Shown here piece after piece: positions 17,755 through 26,697 of a stretch of DNA of 64,000 bases. How positions within the stretch are numbered: position 1 is the stretch's first letter; the number at the start of each line of letters is the position of its first letter. A program made the position numbers and the translations under genes. The notes beneath the pieces were generated by a model. It saw only the letters and a program-made list of their open reading frames with translations, made no database searches and was not told where the DNA came from. The stretch comes from an uncultured Acidobacteriota bacterium (GTDB lineage: Bacteria; Acidobacteriota; Terriglobia; Terriglobales; Acidobacteriaceae): positions 1 to 64,000 of the forward strand of contig CAINND010000093.1 in the NCBI GenBank assembly GCA_903851035.1, in the 5' to 3' direction.

Positions 17755-18917
17755 GCGCTCCGTTGACGGTCTGCATGTTTGATAACGAGCGCGTGCGCGG
17801 CGGCGCCGAGGAGCACATGCTCTGCCTGCTGAAGGGGCTAGATCGTGCGCGCTTTCGTCCCATGCTGGTGTGCCCGGCGGAGTTGCTGGCACAGCTTGTC
17901 GCGGAACTGCCCAAAGACGTGACGACCTTTGCGCTCGAACTGCACTCGCATCGCCAGGTTGGCCTGATGCACGAGCTTGCGGGCTTTCTGCGCCGCCAGA
18001 AGGTGCAGGTGCTGCACTCGCACGGCTTCCGTCCCAGCCTGCTGGCTTCTCCCGTGGGGCGCTGGGCGGGCGTGGCGGCCAACGTGGAAACTCCGCATGT
18101 GCGTGAATACTGGCGCAAGGGCTGGAAGGCCGACTATCGCATCGATCGCTTTGCCGGACGCTTTGTGGATGCCTACATCGCCGTCAGCGAGGCCAATGGC
18201 CGCTACCTGCGCGAGGAGAAGCAACTTCCCACGCTCAAGATAAAGGTCATCCGCAACGGCAGCGATCTCTCGCGCTTTGTGCCATCGCCGGGAGTTTCCG
18301 CCGAGGCTGCGTCAATGCGTGTTGCGGCGGGTTTTGGCGAGCAGGATAAAGTTTTGTTTCTGGCCGCGCGGCTGGAGCCGCAAAAGGGCCACGCCGTGCT
18401 GCTGCGCGCCATGGCCGCCTTGCGTGAGGAGTTTCCCACCTTGCGGCTGATGGCGCTTGGTGAAGGCACTCTGCGCGGTGAACTGGAAAAGCTTACGGCC
18501 GAGCTTGGCTTGGAAGGCCACGTGAAGCTGCCGGGACACTCGCCGGATGTGGAGCGCTGGATGGCCGCCGCCGATTTGTGCGTGCTGCCCTCGTTTGCCG
18601 AAGGCCTGCCGCTCTTCGCCATCGAATGTTTGGCCATGCAGCGTCCCATGGTTGCCACCGCCGTGGATGGCACGCCGGAGATTGTGGTGGATGGCCGCAC
18701 CGGGCTGACCGTGCCTCCGGGAGATGTAGCGGCCCTGGCCGCAGCCATCGGACGGCTGCTGCGCGATCCCGCACTGGCCGCGCAACTGGCGGCCAACGGT
18801 GCCGAGTGGGTGCGCAAGCACTTCACCTTGGAGCGGCAGATACGCGAGACGGAGAATTTGTACGAAGCGCTGTACCGCGTGCGCAAGCAGCGCGGCGCAG
18901 CCCGGGAAAAAGTTTGA
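17751..18917 (+). CDS. Glycosyltransferase, GT4 family
   Basis: The 388-residue protein has the GT-B fold. The N-terminal glycine loop reads NERVRGGAEEHM; the C-terminal nucleotide-sugar domain has FLAARLEPQKGH and the catalytic EX7E element ending in SFAEGLPLFAIE. The segment ATAVDGTPEIVVDGRTG is characteristic of GT4 enzymes. It is a retaining transferase acting on the cytoplasmic face. It overlaps the preceding gene by four bases; the sugar donor is unknown. Confidence 0.88.
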   Translation: MSAPLTVCMFDNERVRGGAEEHMLCLLKGLDRARFRPMLVCPAELLAQLVAELPKDVTTFALELHSHRQVGLMHELAGFLRRQKVQVLHSHGFRPSLLASPVGRWAGVAANVETPHVREYWRKGWKADYRIDRFAGRFVDAYIAVSEANGRYLREEKQLPTLKIKVIRNGSDLSRFVPSPGVSAEAASMRVAAGFGEQDKVLFLAARLEPQKGHAVLLRAMAALREEFPTLRLMALGEGTLRGELEKLTAELGLEGHVKLPGHSPDVERWMAAADLCVLPSFAEGLPLFAIECLAMQRPMVATAVDGTPEIVVDGRTGLTVPPGDVAALAAAIGRLLRDPALAAQLAANGAEWVRKHFTLERQIRETENLYEALYRVRKQRGAAREKV

Positions 18918-18957
18918 TGCGGCAGCGGCAACGCGCTGCTGTCTGTAAGGGGAGAGT

Positions 18958-20148
18958 ATGACGGAGACCGATCACGTCCAAACCACACCACCGGAGCTGG
19001 CTTTTCCGGTGGCAGAGGCGATGGTGCGCGCCTGCCGCGACACCTTTGGTCCCACGCTGCGTGCCGTGGTGCTTACCGGCAGCCTGGCTCGCAACGAGGG
19101 CAGCTACCTGGTGCGCGATGGGCGCCGTGAGTTGCAGAGCGACGTGGAGGCCATGGTGGTGCTGCACGATGGCGCGGCCTTGCCCTCGCGGCACTCCAGC
19201 CGCGCTCTGTGCCGTTTGGCGCAAAGCCATCTGGCCGACCGCGGCATCAACGTGGAGGTCAGCTTCAGCGTGGTGCATGCGAATTATCTTCGCGAGCTGC
19301 CGCCGCACATTTACAGTTACGAGCTGCGCGCCTGCGGCGTGGTGCTCTTTGGCGAGGCCGACATCCTTGGCCTGATTCCGGATTTTTCCGCCGCCGAGCT
19401 CAGTCACGAAGATGCCTGGCGCATGCTGGCCAACCGCCTGATCGAACAGATGGAATCCGCCGGCGACGGCTCGCTGCAGTTGGGCGGAATGCGCTACCGC
19501 AGCATCAAGCTCTGCCTGGATGTGGCTTCGGCCATGCTGGTCTTCAGCGGACGCTTTGAAGCGGGCTACCGCGCCCGGCTTGTGCGCATGGAAGAATTCG
19601 CCCTCACGCCGGAGGCTCGCAATCTGCCCGTCGACATGGTTGAGTTCATGCCCGTTCTGCGCCAGTGCGTGGCGCTCAAGCTGGAGCCGGAGCGCGCCAA
19701 TGAACTGGGTTCCGGCTTTGAGGGACAGGTGACGAGCTGGGCCTGGAAGGCATGGCTGTGGCAGTTGCAGCGCATGGCCCCCGTCACGGCCGAGGAGAGC
19801 GTGGAATTGATGGTGCGCGCCTTTGGCCGCTCGCAGGGCATCAAACGATTGCTGCGCGGATGGCTCTATGCGGTGCGCCGCACCGGCTGGTTGGCTTCCG
19901 CCCTGTACTGGCCCAAGTGGACGATCACGGCCATGAAAGGTTTGACGCCGCGCCACGCGATCTATCTTTCCGCCTATCGCTGGCACATGGCGTGCTCGGC
20001 GCAGACGGCTGCCGAGTTGCCCGCCTGCATGGATGGCGTGCGCGAACTGCTGCCCATCGCGGGCAATCCCGCGCCGCATGAGGCCGCGGCGCTGGCGGCG
20101 CAACTGGTGTGGAACTACAAGGAATTTACGACGGAGACGCGCGCCTAG
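18958..20148 (+). CDS. Nucleotidyltransferase-fold protein of the exopolysaccharide operon
   Basis: The 396-residue product begins with a polymerase-beta type nucleotidyltransferase core: LTGSLARNEGS (residues 39-49), then SDVEAMVVL with the acidic pair D62 and E64, and a third possible acidic position in INVEVSF. The remainder is helical with no recognised domain. Such proteins move a nucleotide to a small molecule, protein or sugar. It follows GGGGAG closely and belongs to the export operon. This type of gene is not a standard exopolysaccharide component, so its substrate is an open question. Confidence 0.6.
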   Translation: MTETDHVQTTPPELAFPVAEAMVRACRDTFGPTLRAVVLTGSLARNEGSYLVRDGRRELQSDVEAMVVLHDGAALPSRHSSRALCRLAQSHLADRGINVEVSFSVVHANYLRELPPHIYSYELRACGVVLFGEADILGLIPDFSAAELSHEDAWRMLANRLIEQMESAGDGSLQLGGMRYRSIKLCLDVASAMLVFSGRFEAGYRARLVRMEEFALTPEARNLPVDMVEFMPVLRQCVALKLEPERANELGSGFEGQVTSWAWKAWLWQLQRMAPVTAEESVELMVRAFGRSQGIKRLLRGWLYAVRRTGWLASALYWPKWTITAMKGLTPRHAIYLSAYRWHMACSAQTAAELPACMDGVRELLPIAGNPAPHEAAALAAQLVWNYKEFTTETRA

Positions 20149-20190
20149 CTTACTGCCGGGTGCGGTCCAACGCAGAATGAGGTGACGATA

Positions 20191-21168
20191 GTGGCAAACG
20201 AAAAGAGCCGGGTGATCCTTCGCGGCGTCAACGACGAAACACTGCGTGAGCGCGTGCGCGAGTGCATGGAATTCTGTGACTGGCGCAGCCCGGTGGCCGT
20301 GGGCTCCAGCGTGGTGGTAAAGCCGAACCTGTGCACCGCCGTGCCGGAAAAGTGGGAGATGTCGAATACCGATCCGCGCATCTGCCACGCCGTGTGCGAG
20401 CTGCTGCTGGAGCGCGCCGCCAAGGTTTATGTCGTCGAATCCGACGGCCTGCGCCAGACCGCGTGGGAGGCCTTCGAGGTCAGCGGCTACAACAAGCTCA
20501 AGGAGCTTGGCGTGGAGCTGGTGAACCTGACCGAGGCCGAACAGGTCGAAGTGGATGTGCCTCCGGCGGGCAAGGTACGCCTGCCCAAGCTCATGCTGCA
20601 GGGCCACACGTTCATCACCCTGCCGGTGCTCAAGACGCACGCCCTGACGTACTTTACCGGCAGCATAAAAAATCAGTGGGGATGCGTGCCGCAGTACGAT
20701 CGCATCCTGCTGCATCAGTATCTCAATCCCATGCTGGCCGAACTGCATGGCATCTTCAATCCGCAAATTTCCATCATGGACGGCATCATCGCCATGGAAG
20801 GGCGCGGACCGGCCAACGGCAAGCCGCGGCGCATGGACATCATCCTGGCCGGCCGTGACAACGTTGCCGTGGACGCCACCGGCATGCGCCTGGCCAGCCT
20901 GGAAGTGGAGCGCTGCAAGCACCTGCTGCTGACGGCGGAAAAGGGCCTGGGCACATGGCGTGATTCTGAGATCACCGTTGACGGCGACTTTGCCGCGCAT
21001 GCCGCGCACTTTGAGCCGGCCATCCTGGACAAGGCCATAGCCGCCATGGATTACATGAGCCGTTACCGCTGGTTTGTGAAGTACATGCTGGAAAAGAATT
21101 TCGTCTTCTATCCCATCCGCGCCGCCGTGCAACTGCTGCGCCGCGTGGGTGTGGTGGAAGGGGGCTAG
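20191..21168 (+). CDS. DUF362 protein
   Basis: The 325-residue protein matches the DUF362 family: VVVKPNLC near residue 40, DPRICHAVCELLLE, the LPKLMLQGHTFITLPVLKTHALT block, and SIKNQWG. The biochemical role of the family is not settled; some members sit with iron-sulphur proteins, but no 4Fe-4S cluster motif is present here. I prefer the GTG at 20191, since GAGGTGA lies six bases upstream, as also seen before the next gene; a GTG at 20182 would add three residues. Membership of the exopolysaccharide operon suggests a modification or cofactor role. Confidence 0.7.
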   Translation: MANEKSRVILRGVNDETLRERVRECMEFCDWRSPVAVGSSVVVKPNLCTAVPEKWEMSNTDPRICHAVCELLLERAAKVYVVESDGLRQTAWEAFEVSGYNKLKELGVELVNLTEAEQVEVDVPPAGKVRLPKLMLQGHTFITLPVLKTHALTYFTGSIKNQWGCVPQYDRILLHQYLNPMLAELHGIFNPQISIMDGIIAMEGRGPANGKPRRMDIILAGRDNVAVDATGMRLASLEVERCKHLLLTAEKGLGTWRDSEITVDGDFAAHAAHFEPAILDKAIAAMDYMSRYRWFVKYMLEKNFVFYPIRAAVQLLRRVGVVEGG

Positions 21169-21207
21169 ATTGCATCTGGCGCTTCCAACTGAATGGCGAG
21201 GTGAGCG

Positions 21208-22413
21208 GTGAAGATCCTCGCCGTGTTGCTGTCTCCGCCCGTGCCCACAACGGCCGGCCATCGTGTGCGCAATCGCAGCATTCTGCGCGCCCTGGCCCAG
21301 GATGGGCATGAGGTAACGGTGGCCAGCTTTGCCGACGCCGATGAAATTGCCAGTCCGGCGCGCGAGTGGGGCGGCCTGTGCCGTGCTTATCATCTGGTGG
21401 CCGCGCCGCTGGGCAGCGCCCTGGCGCGGGTGCGCGCCTTGCCAGATGCGCGTCCCTATGGCGCGGTGCGGCTGACCGTGCCCGCCATGCAGGAGCTGGT
21501 CCGCCATCTGCTGGCCGCCGAAAAATTCGACCTCATACTTTGCGATGACTGCTACATGGCCGGCAATCTGCCGCCGGAGCCCGGCATTCCGGTGGTGATG
21601 AACAAGCACGACATCACCTGCAACATCGTGCGCCAGTTTGCCGATACCTCGCACAATCTCTTCAAACGGCTTTATGCCGGCATGGAGGCGCACAAGATCG
21701 AACGGCTGGAAATCGAAGCCTGCCGCCGCGCCCAGGCCGTGGCCGTCTGCTCCGTGGATGATGCCCGCGCGCTCGATGACATTACCGGCGGCCTGCGTCA
21801 GTTCGTGGTGCCCAACGTGGTGGACGCAGACAAGTACACGCCGCACCCCGTGGGTGACGGCCACAGCGTTGTGTTTGTGGGCGCCATGGATTGGCTGCCC
21901 AACAAGGATGGCGCTGACTTTCTGGTCTTTGACATACTGCCGCGGCTGCGCCAGCTGGTTCCCAGCGCGCGCATCGTGCTGGCCGGGCGCAACCCTTCGC
22001 CGGAGTTCATCGCCCGTTACGGTGATTATCCCGACGTCAGCTTTACCGGCACGGTGGTGGAACTGCGCCCCATCCTGGCGCGCGCCTCGGTCTGCGTGGT
22101 GCCATTGCGCATCGGCAGCGGCACGCGCTTAAAAATTCTGGAAGCCGGAGCCATGGGCAAGCCGACGGTCAGCACCACGCTGGGCGCCGAGGGGCTGGAA
22201 CTGGCCAATGGCAGTGAGATATTGCTGGAGGACGATCCCAACGCCTTTGCCGAGGCCGTCGCCAGCTTGCTGCTTGACCCCACACGCGCCCAGGCCATTG
22301 GCATGGCCGCACGCGCGGCCGTCGAGGAGCGCTACAGTATTCCCGCCCTGCGCCGCCATCTGGCATTCATGCTGGAGAAATTGCAGTTGCCCGGTACGGA
22401 GGCGCGTCCGTGA
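21208..22413 (+). CDS. Glycosyltransferase, GT4 family (second)
   Basis: The 401-residue GT-B protein begins MKILAVLLSPPVPTTAGHRVRN and has the C-terminal donor-binding part with FVGAMDWLPNKDGADFL, VCVVPLRIGSGTRLKILEA and GAEGLEL. These are typical of exosortase-locus GT4 transferases. The GTG start follows GAGGTGA. The last codon region overlaps the next gene by four bases. It probably adds one of the later sugars of the repeat unit. Confidence 0.88.
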   Translation: MKILAVLLSPPVPTTAGHRVRNRSILRALAQDGHEVTVASFADADEIASPAREWGGLCRAYHLVAAPLGSALARVRALPDARPYGAVRLTVPAMQELVRHLLAAEKFDLILCDDCYMAGNLPPEPGIPVVMNKHDITCNIVRQFADTSHNLFKRLYAGMEAHKIERLEIEACRRAQAVAVCSVDDARALDDITGGLRQFVVPNVVDADKYTPHPVGDGHSVVFVGAMDWLPNKDGADFLVFDILPRLRQLVPSARIVLAGRNPSPEFIARYGDYPDVSFTGTVVELRPILARASVCVVPLRIGSGTRLKILEAGAMGKPTVSTTLGAEGLELANGSEILLEDDPNAFAEAVASLLLDPTRAQAIGMAARAAVEERYSIPALRRHLAFMLEKLQLPGTEARP

Positions 22414-23801
22414 TCCTCTTCTACCTGCTGCTGCTCTCGCTGCCCTTTGTGGAGCATGGTTTTTTCGGCATGGCCATTGGCCCGCTGACGATGGAAAAAA
22501 TCATCGGCGCCAGTTGCTTTCTATATGCCATCACCTACCTGCCGCAGCGCCGTGAGCTGCCCCGCTTTTTCGCCTCGCCGCAGGCCAAGGCATTTGCGCT
22601 TTATGTCGGCCTGGCCGTCGTCAGCTACCTGACCACGGCGGAGAGCATCGACTTTGTCGATCTGATCGGCGTCTTCTTCTCGCAACTGGTCTTCTTCGTC
22701 ACCGTGATGATCCTCGTGGACTCGCGCGAGCGGCTGGAGGCGACGGTGCTTACCGTGACGGCTTCCATCGGTGTCGTCTCGCTCTATCTGATACGCGAGT
22801 GGGTGGGCAACGTGGGCACCTACGGCATCAGTTATCGTCCCGGCTGGGTGGCGGGCGATCCCAACGTCTTCAGCGCATCGGCCCTGCTGGTGCTGCCCAT
22901 CATGTTTTGCCCAATCCGGTTTGCCGAGCGCGGCTGGCAGCGGCTGGGAGCCATGTTCAGCCTGGGCGTTACGCTGGTGGCTTTTGTGCTGGCGGCCTCT
23001 CGTGGAGGCATGTTGGGCCTGATGTGCCTGTCACTTTGGCACATGCATAACTGGCGCCGCCGCTTGATCGCCATCTTCGTCATTGCCGCGCTGCTGGGCG
23101 GGGCCTTCCTGCTGCCTTCTTCGCCGCTCGACCGCCTGCTCAAGCCCAATGAGAGTGACCTCGAATCCAGCAACATCCGCCTGCAACTGTGGACGGCCTC
23201 GGGACTGATCTTCCAGGACCACCCGGTCTTCGGCGTCGGCCTCTACAACTTTCCCAAGTATCTGCACAAATACCTGCCGCCGGGCGTGGACCTGGAGTTC
23301 GTCGTCCCGCACAACACATATCTGGAAGCGCTGGTGGAGCTGGGGCTGATCGGCCTGCTGCTCTTCCTCTCGGTCATTGGCTTCACCATGCTCTCGCTGC
23401 ATCGCCTGCGCAAGGCCGCCATGGCCGCCAAGGATGCCTATTACACGGCGCTGGCCACCGGAGTCGGCAGCGGAATCGTGGGCTTTGCCGTGGCCGTCTT
23501 TTTCCTTTCGGCCAAACACGCCAAGCTCTTCTGGTTCTCCGTTTTCTTGTCGGCCTGCATGGCGCCCATCATGCAGTACAGCTTCCGCCAGTCGCGACTG
23601 AAAGAAGAAGCCGCCGCTGCAACCGCGCCGGGTTCAGGCCCCGACACGCAACTGCCGGCCGCTGCCAATGGCACTCCCGCATCCGTTACGGGTGAAGCTG
23701 CGGCCGCGGCGAATGCGGATGCCGCCGAAGCGCCTGGCACGGCTCCTGCGGAAGCTGAGCGGCCGCCCATTCGCGTGGGCAACTGGCTCTCGCGTAATTG
23801 A
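22410..23801 (+). CDS. O-antigen ligase/polymerase-like membrane protein
   Basis: The 463-residue protein has about ten membrane segments and a large loop with the family signature: LWTASGLIFQDHPVFGVGLYNFP, then VPHNTYLEALVELGLIGLLLF. This is the Wzy/WaaL-type region (PF04932), close to the exosortase-associated O-glycosylation ligases. It either polymerises repeat units or ligates glycans in the periplasm. The C-terminal 70 residues are a low-complexity Ala/Pro/Glu tail. The GTG start has GGAGG seven bases upstream. Confidence 0.8.
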   Translation: MILFYLLLLSLPFVEHGFFGMAIGPLTMEKIIGASCFLYAITYLPQRRELPRFFASPQAKAFALYVGLAVVSYLTTAESIDFVDLIGVFFSQLVFFVTVMILVDSRERLEATVLTVTASIGVVSLYLIREWVGNVGTYGISYRPGWVAGDPNVFSASALLVLPIMFCPIRFAERGWQRLGAMFSLGVTLVAFVLAASRGGMLGLMCLSLWHMHNWRRRLIAIFVIAALLGGAFLLPSSPLDRLLKPNESDLESSNIRLQLWTASGLIFQDHPVFGVGLYNFPKYLHKYLPPGVDLEFVVPHNTYLEALVELGLIGLLLFLSVIGFTMLSLHRLRKAAMAAKDAYYTALATGVGSGIVGFAVAVFFLSAKHAKLFWFSVFLSACMAPIMQYSFRQSRLKEEAAAATAPGSGPDTQLPAAANGTPASVTGEAAAAANADAAEAPGTAPAEAERPPIRVGNWLSRN

Positions 23802-23811
23802 TCGCCGTGCC

Positions 23812-25407
23812 ATGCGGCACGAAGAAGGGAAGCGCAGTAATTTGAGCAGCGCGCTCACAAAACGAACCTCGCCGCTGCGCAGCGTCATGGCCAACTGGGC
23901 CGGACTCGGCGTCAACGCCGTGCTCAGCCTGGTGCTGACGCCGGTGCTGGTGCATGGCCTGGGCAACCTCTACTTTGGCATGTACATGCTGGTGGTGGCC
24001 GTGTTGGACTCCTGCGGCCTGCTCGACTTTGGCATGCGCACGGCAATGTTCCGCTTTCTGGCACGCCATGTCGGCGGCGGCCAGCGCGAGGAGCTGGAGC
24101 GGAGCTTTGCCAGCGGCTTCGTCATCGCCTGCACCAGCACCGCGCTGATATTGCTGGCGGCCGTGGGCGCCGTCTTCCTGATGCCGCACCTGTTCACCGT
24201 GGCTGTGGCCGACCGTGCGGTCTTCCGCCTGTTGCTGCTGCTTTGCGGCGGCGCGGTGGCGGCTACGTTCCTGGCGCAGAGCTTCAATACCTACATGTGC
24301 GCCTTCCGCCGCTTCGACCTTTACAACCTGGTCTCGGCCGGCACGGGAATCCTGCGCGCGCTGCTGATTGTCATCGTGCTGGCCAGCGGCGGACGCGTGC
24401 TGGCCGTGGGCGCGGCGACCCTGGTGGTCGCACTGCTGTCGCTTTTCGCCGCCTCGCGGCTGGTGCGCGTGGCCGATCCCGAATTCCGCCTCTCCCTGCG
24501 CATGGTCAGCCGTGCCCGCATCAAAGAGCTGCTGGCCTTCAGCGGCAACGCCTTCCTCGGCACGTTGGGCGATCAGCTCCGCTTCTTCATCGACTCGGTG
24601 GTCATCGGGCGCGTGCTCGGCATCGCCGCCATCACACCCTTCGTCATCCCGGGCCGCCTGATGGTGCTCTTCCGCGAGCTGGGCTTTGCCCTGGCCAGCC
24701 CGCTCAGTGGCGTCATGAGCGAGCACGCCGGACGTAACGAACGCGAGGAGCTGACCAAGAGCTATCTGGCTGCCACGCGCCTCTGCCTGCTGCTCAGCTT
24801 CTTCGTCAGCCTGCTGCTGATGGTGAACGGCGCGGCCTTGATTCGCTTTTGGGTTGGTCCGGGCTTTGCCCAGTCCTACATGCTGATGCTGGTGTTATTG
24901 AGCGGCTATGTGCTGATGCTGGGTCAGCAGCCCTCGGTGGATTTGCTGCTGGCGCAGGGCCGCCACCAGTTGCGTGGCTGGTGGAACCTGGGCGAAGGCG
25001 CCGCCAACCTTCTGCTCAGCGTCTATTGGGGACGCAAGTACGGACTCATCGGCATCGCCCTGGGCACGGCCGCGCCCATGATCTTCGTACAGCTATTCAT
25101 CCAGCCCTGGTATGCGCTGCGCACCATTCAACTGCCCGCCCTGCGCTACCTGCGGGAGGCCTTTCTGCGTCCACTGCTGGTGGTTGCACTGGTGCTGAGT
25201 GTCTGTGCCGCGCTGCGCACCTGGCAGCATCCTTACAGCGCCGGATGGCTGCTCTTCAGTGGACTCTGGCAAGCGGCATTGTTCATTGTGCTGGGCTGGT
25301 GGCTGGCGCTCACCGCCGACGAGCGGGCGCACTTCATGGAGAAGATTGAAGCCACACTGGGCAGCGAGTCGCGCGGCGCAGCCCAACACGAAACGCATCT
25401 CGAGTAG
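23812..25407 (+). CDS. Lipid-linked oligosaccharide flippase (Wzx/MATE-like)
   Basis: The 531-residue protein has about twelve to fourteen membrane helices. It starts with a short basic tail and the family-like segment MANWAGLGVNAVLSLVLTPVLVHGLG. Polysaccharide transporters of the MOP superfamily flip the undecaprenyl-linked repeat unit across the inner membrane. It is the last gene of the plus-strand operon. No Shine-Dalgarno is evident before ATG 23812, so the start is approximate. Confidence 0.82.
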   Translation: MRHEEGKRSNLSSALTKRTSPLRSVMANWAGLGVNAVLSLVLTPVLVHGLGNLYFGMYMLVVAVLDSCGLLDFGMRTAMFRFLARHVGGGQREELERSFASGFVIACTSTALILLAAVGAVFLMPHLFTVAVADRAVFRLLLLLCGGAVAATFLAQSFNTYMCAFRRFDLYNLVSAGTGILRALLIVIVLASGGRVLAVGAATLVVALLSLFAASRLVRVADPEFRLSLRMVSRARIKELLAFSGNAFLGTLGDQLRFFIDSVVIGRVLGIAAITPFVIPGRLMVLFRELGFALASPLSGVMSEHAGRNEREELTKSYLAATRLCLLLSFFVSLLLMVNGAALIRFWVGPGFAQSYMLMLVLLSGYVLMLGQQPSVDLLLAQGRHQLRGWWNLGEGAANLLLSVYWGRKYGLIGIALGTAAPMIFVQLFIQPWYALRTIQLPALRYLREAFLRPLLVVALVLSVCAALRTWQHPYSAGWLLFSGLWQAALFIVLGWWLALTADERAHFMEKIEATLGSESRGAAQHETHLE

Positions 25408-25472
25408 CCTGCGCTCAGTCTAAGCAGCGGCGCATACTTAGTTAATTTGCAATGAGTCAGGCAGACGGCAGC

Positions 25473-26426
25473 TTAGCGCGACATGGTTCCCACGTTGCGC
25501 CCGTAGCGATAGGCACCCACAAAGTCATCCCATGGCTGTCCGCTGCGCCGCTTCAACGCGGCCAGCAGCGCAATTGAGGCAAAGCCCGTCATCAGCCATC
25601 CGAAGGCCAATCGGCTGCCGCGCCAGTTGCGGTGATACAGGTAGCTGGTGCCGCGCACCACTGCGGCGCTCCAATGCTCAGTGCGGCGGCCCGTGGGGCT
25701 GGCGTTGTGGACGAGTCGCGCGCGCGGATCAATCGCCAGCCGCGTGCCCGGCGGCAGATGCATGCAGAAGTCCACATCCTCGCCCTCGCTGGCGCCGCGC
25801 AGGTTCTCGTCAAACTTTACGCCCGCAATGGCCGAGGTACGGAAGCTCATCAGCCCGCCGCCAAAGCGCGTCACCGGGATGCGTCCTGAGTGCCGCAGTT
25901 CTTCCGCGCGGTGATAGATGGCCTGGCGCTCATCGCGGAAGGGGCCATGCACAAAGATGGCTTGCCATAGCCGGTGTCCCAGGTCGCCGGGCGTGTAGTT
26001 GGTGATGATGCCGGAGATGCCGCCCAGTTGCGGGTCTTCCACATAGCCTGACAGCAGCCGCTCCACGAAGTCGTCTTCCAGCACCACGTCATCATCCAGA
26101 AAAAGGATGACCTCGCTATTGCTCATGGACAGCGCCACGTTGCGCGCAATGGCCAGCCCGTTGATGCCGGGATCGCGGCGGTATTGCAGTGTAATGGACT
26201 TGCCCTGCGCTGAGCCGGCCAGCAGTTGACGCACCGCAACTTCGCTCTCATCGTTGCGGCTCTGGTCCACGATGATCAGCTCCTGCGGCAGTACGCTTTG
26301 CCGCAGCAGGGTCTCAAGGGTCACACGGAGGTCATGGGGACGGTTCAGCGTGGGGATCAGCACGGCCAGCGAGGGCCGCTTACATCCTTGCGGAGCCGAT
26401 GAGGCAGTCGTGGAGACCTCGCTCAC
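25473..26426 (-). CDS. Glycosyltransferase, GT2 family, opposite strand
   Basis: The 317-residue protein has the GT2 core: LAVLIPTLNRPHDLRVTLETLL, then IIVDQSRND, and the DDDV acidic motif in ILFLDDDVVLEDDF. A single hydrophobic segment near the C-terminus may dock it to the membrane. It is read against the two flanking operons and shares a 271-base divergent region with the exosortase gene, so it has its own promoter. The start is GTG with a weak ribosome site. Confidence 0.82.
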   Translation of the reverse strand: MSEVSTTASSAPQGCKRPSLAVLIPTLNRPHDLRVTLETLLRQSVLPQELIIVDQSRNDESEVAVRQLLAGSAQGKSITLQYRRDPGINGLAIARNVALSMSNSEVILFLDDDVVLEDDFVERLLSGYVEDPQLGGISGIITNYTPGDLGHRLWQAIFVHGPFRDERQAIYHRAEELRHSGRIPVTRFGGGLMSFRTSAIAGVKFDENLRGASEGEDVDFCMHLPPGTRLAIDPRARLVHNASPTGRRTEHWSAAVVRGTSYLYHRNWRGSRLAFGWLMTGFASIALLAALKRRSGQPWDDFVGAYRYGRNVGTMSR

Positions 26427-26674
26427 AGGGCTACCCGCCCCGTAGCGGTGTTGAACCGGCGGCTATTATCTATCCCGCCCACGACAATGATCTTCAATGC
26501 CACGCTGCGTCATTATACGGGAGCGGTTTCCCTCGCAAGCGATTTTCCTCCGGCGAGTTGCCGTGGCCGGTGACCTCGGTAACTTTTCCCCGGCGGCGGT
26601 CGGTGGTGCGCCGGGCGTGCTTATTCAAATTTGCTGTGTGGCGTATTTTGGACTCACCTGCCAAGCCGCGTTTC

Positions 26675-26690
26675 TGGCAAACTGTTCGCT
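26675..26690 (+). promoter_or_regulatory. Candidate sigma54 promoter at the exosortase gene
   Basis: The sequence TGGCAA, five bases, TCGCT keeps the invariant GG and GC pairs ten bases apart and shares CTG in the spacer with the strong element at 6327. By the usual rule transcription would start near 26701, that is, at or just inside the assigned ATG (26698). Either the true start codon is further in or the match is chance. Confidence 0.35.
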
Positions 26691-26697
26691 GCATCTT

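Noticed and set aside
18823-21864. A 1013-codon open frame on the minus strand
   Set aside because: It lies antisense to four well-supported genes, has a His/Gln/Arg/Ala-rich composition typical of shadow frames in high-GC DNA, and matches no protein pattern.
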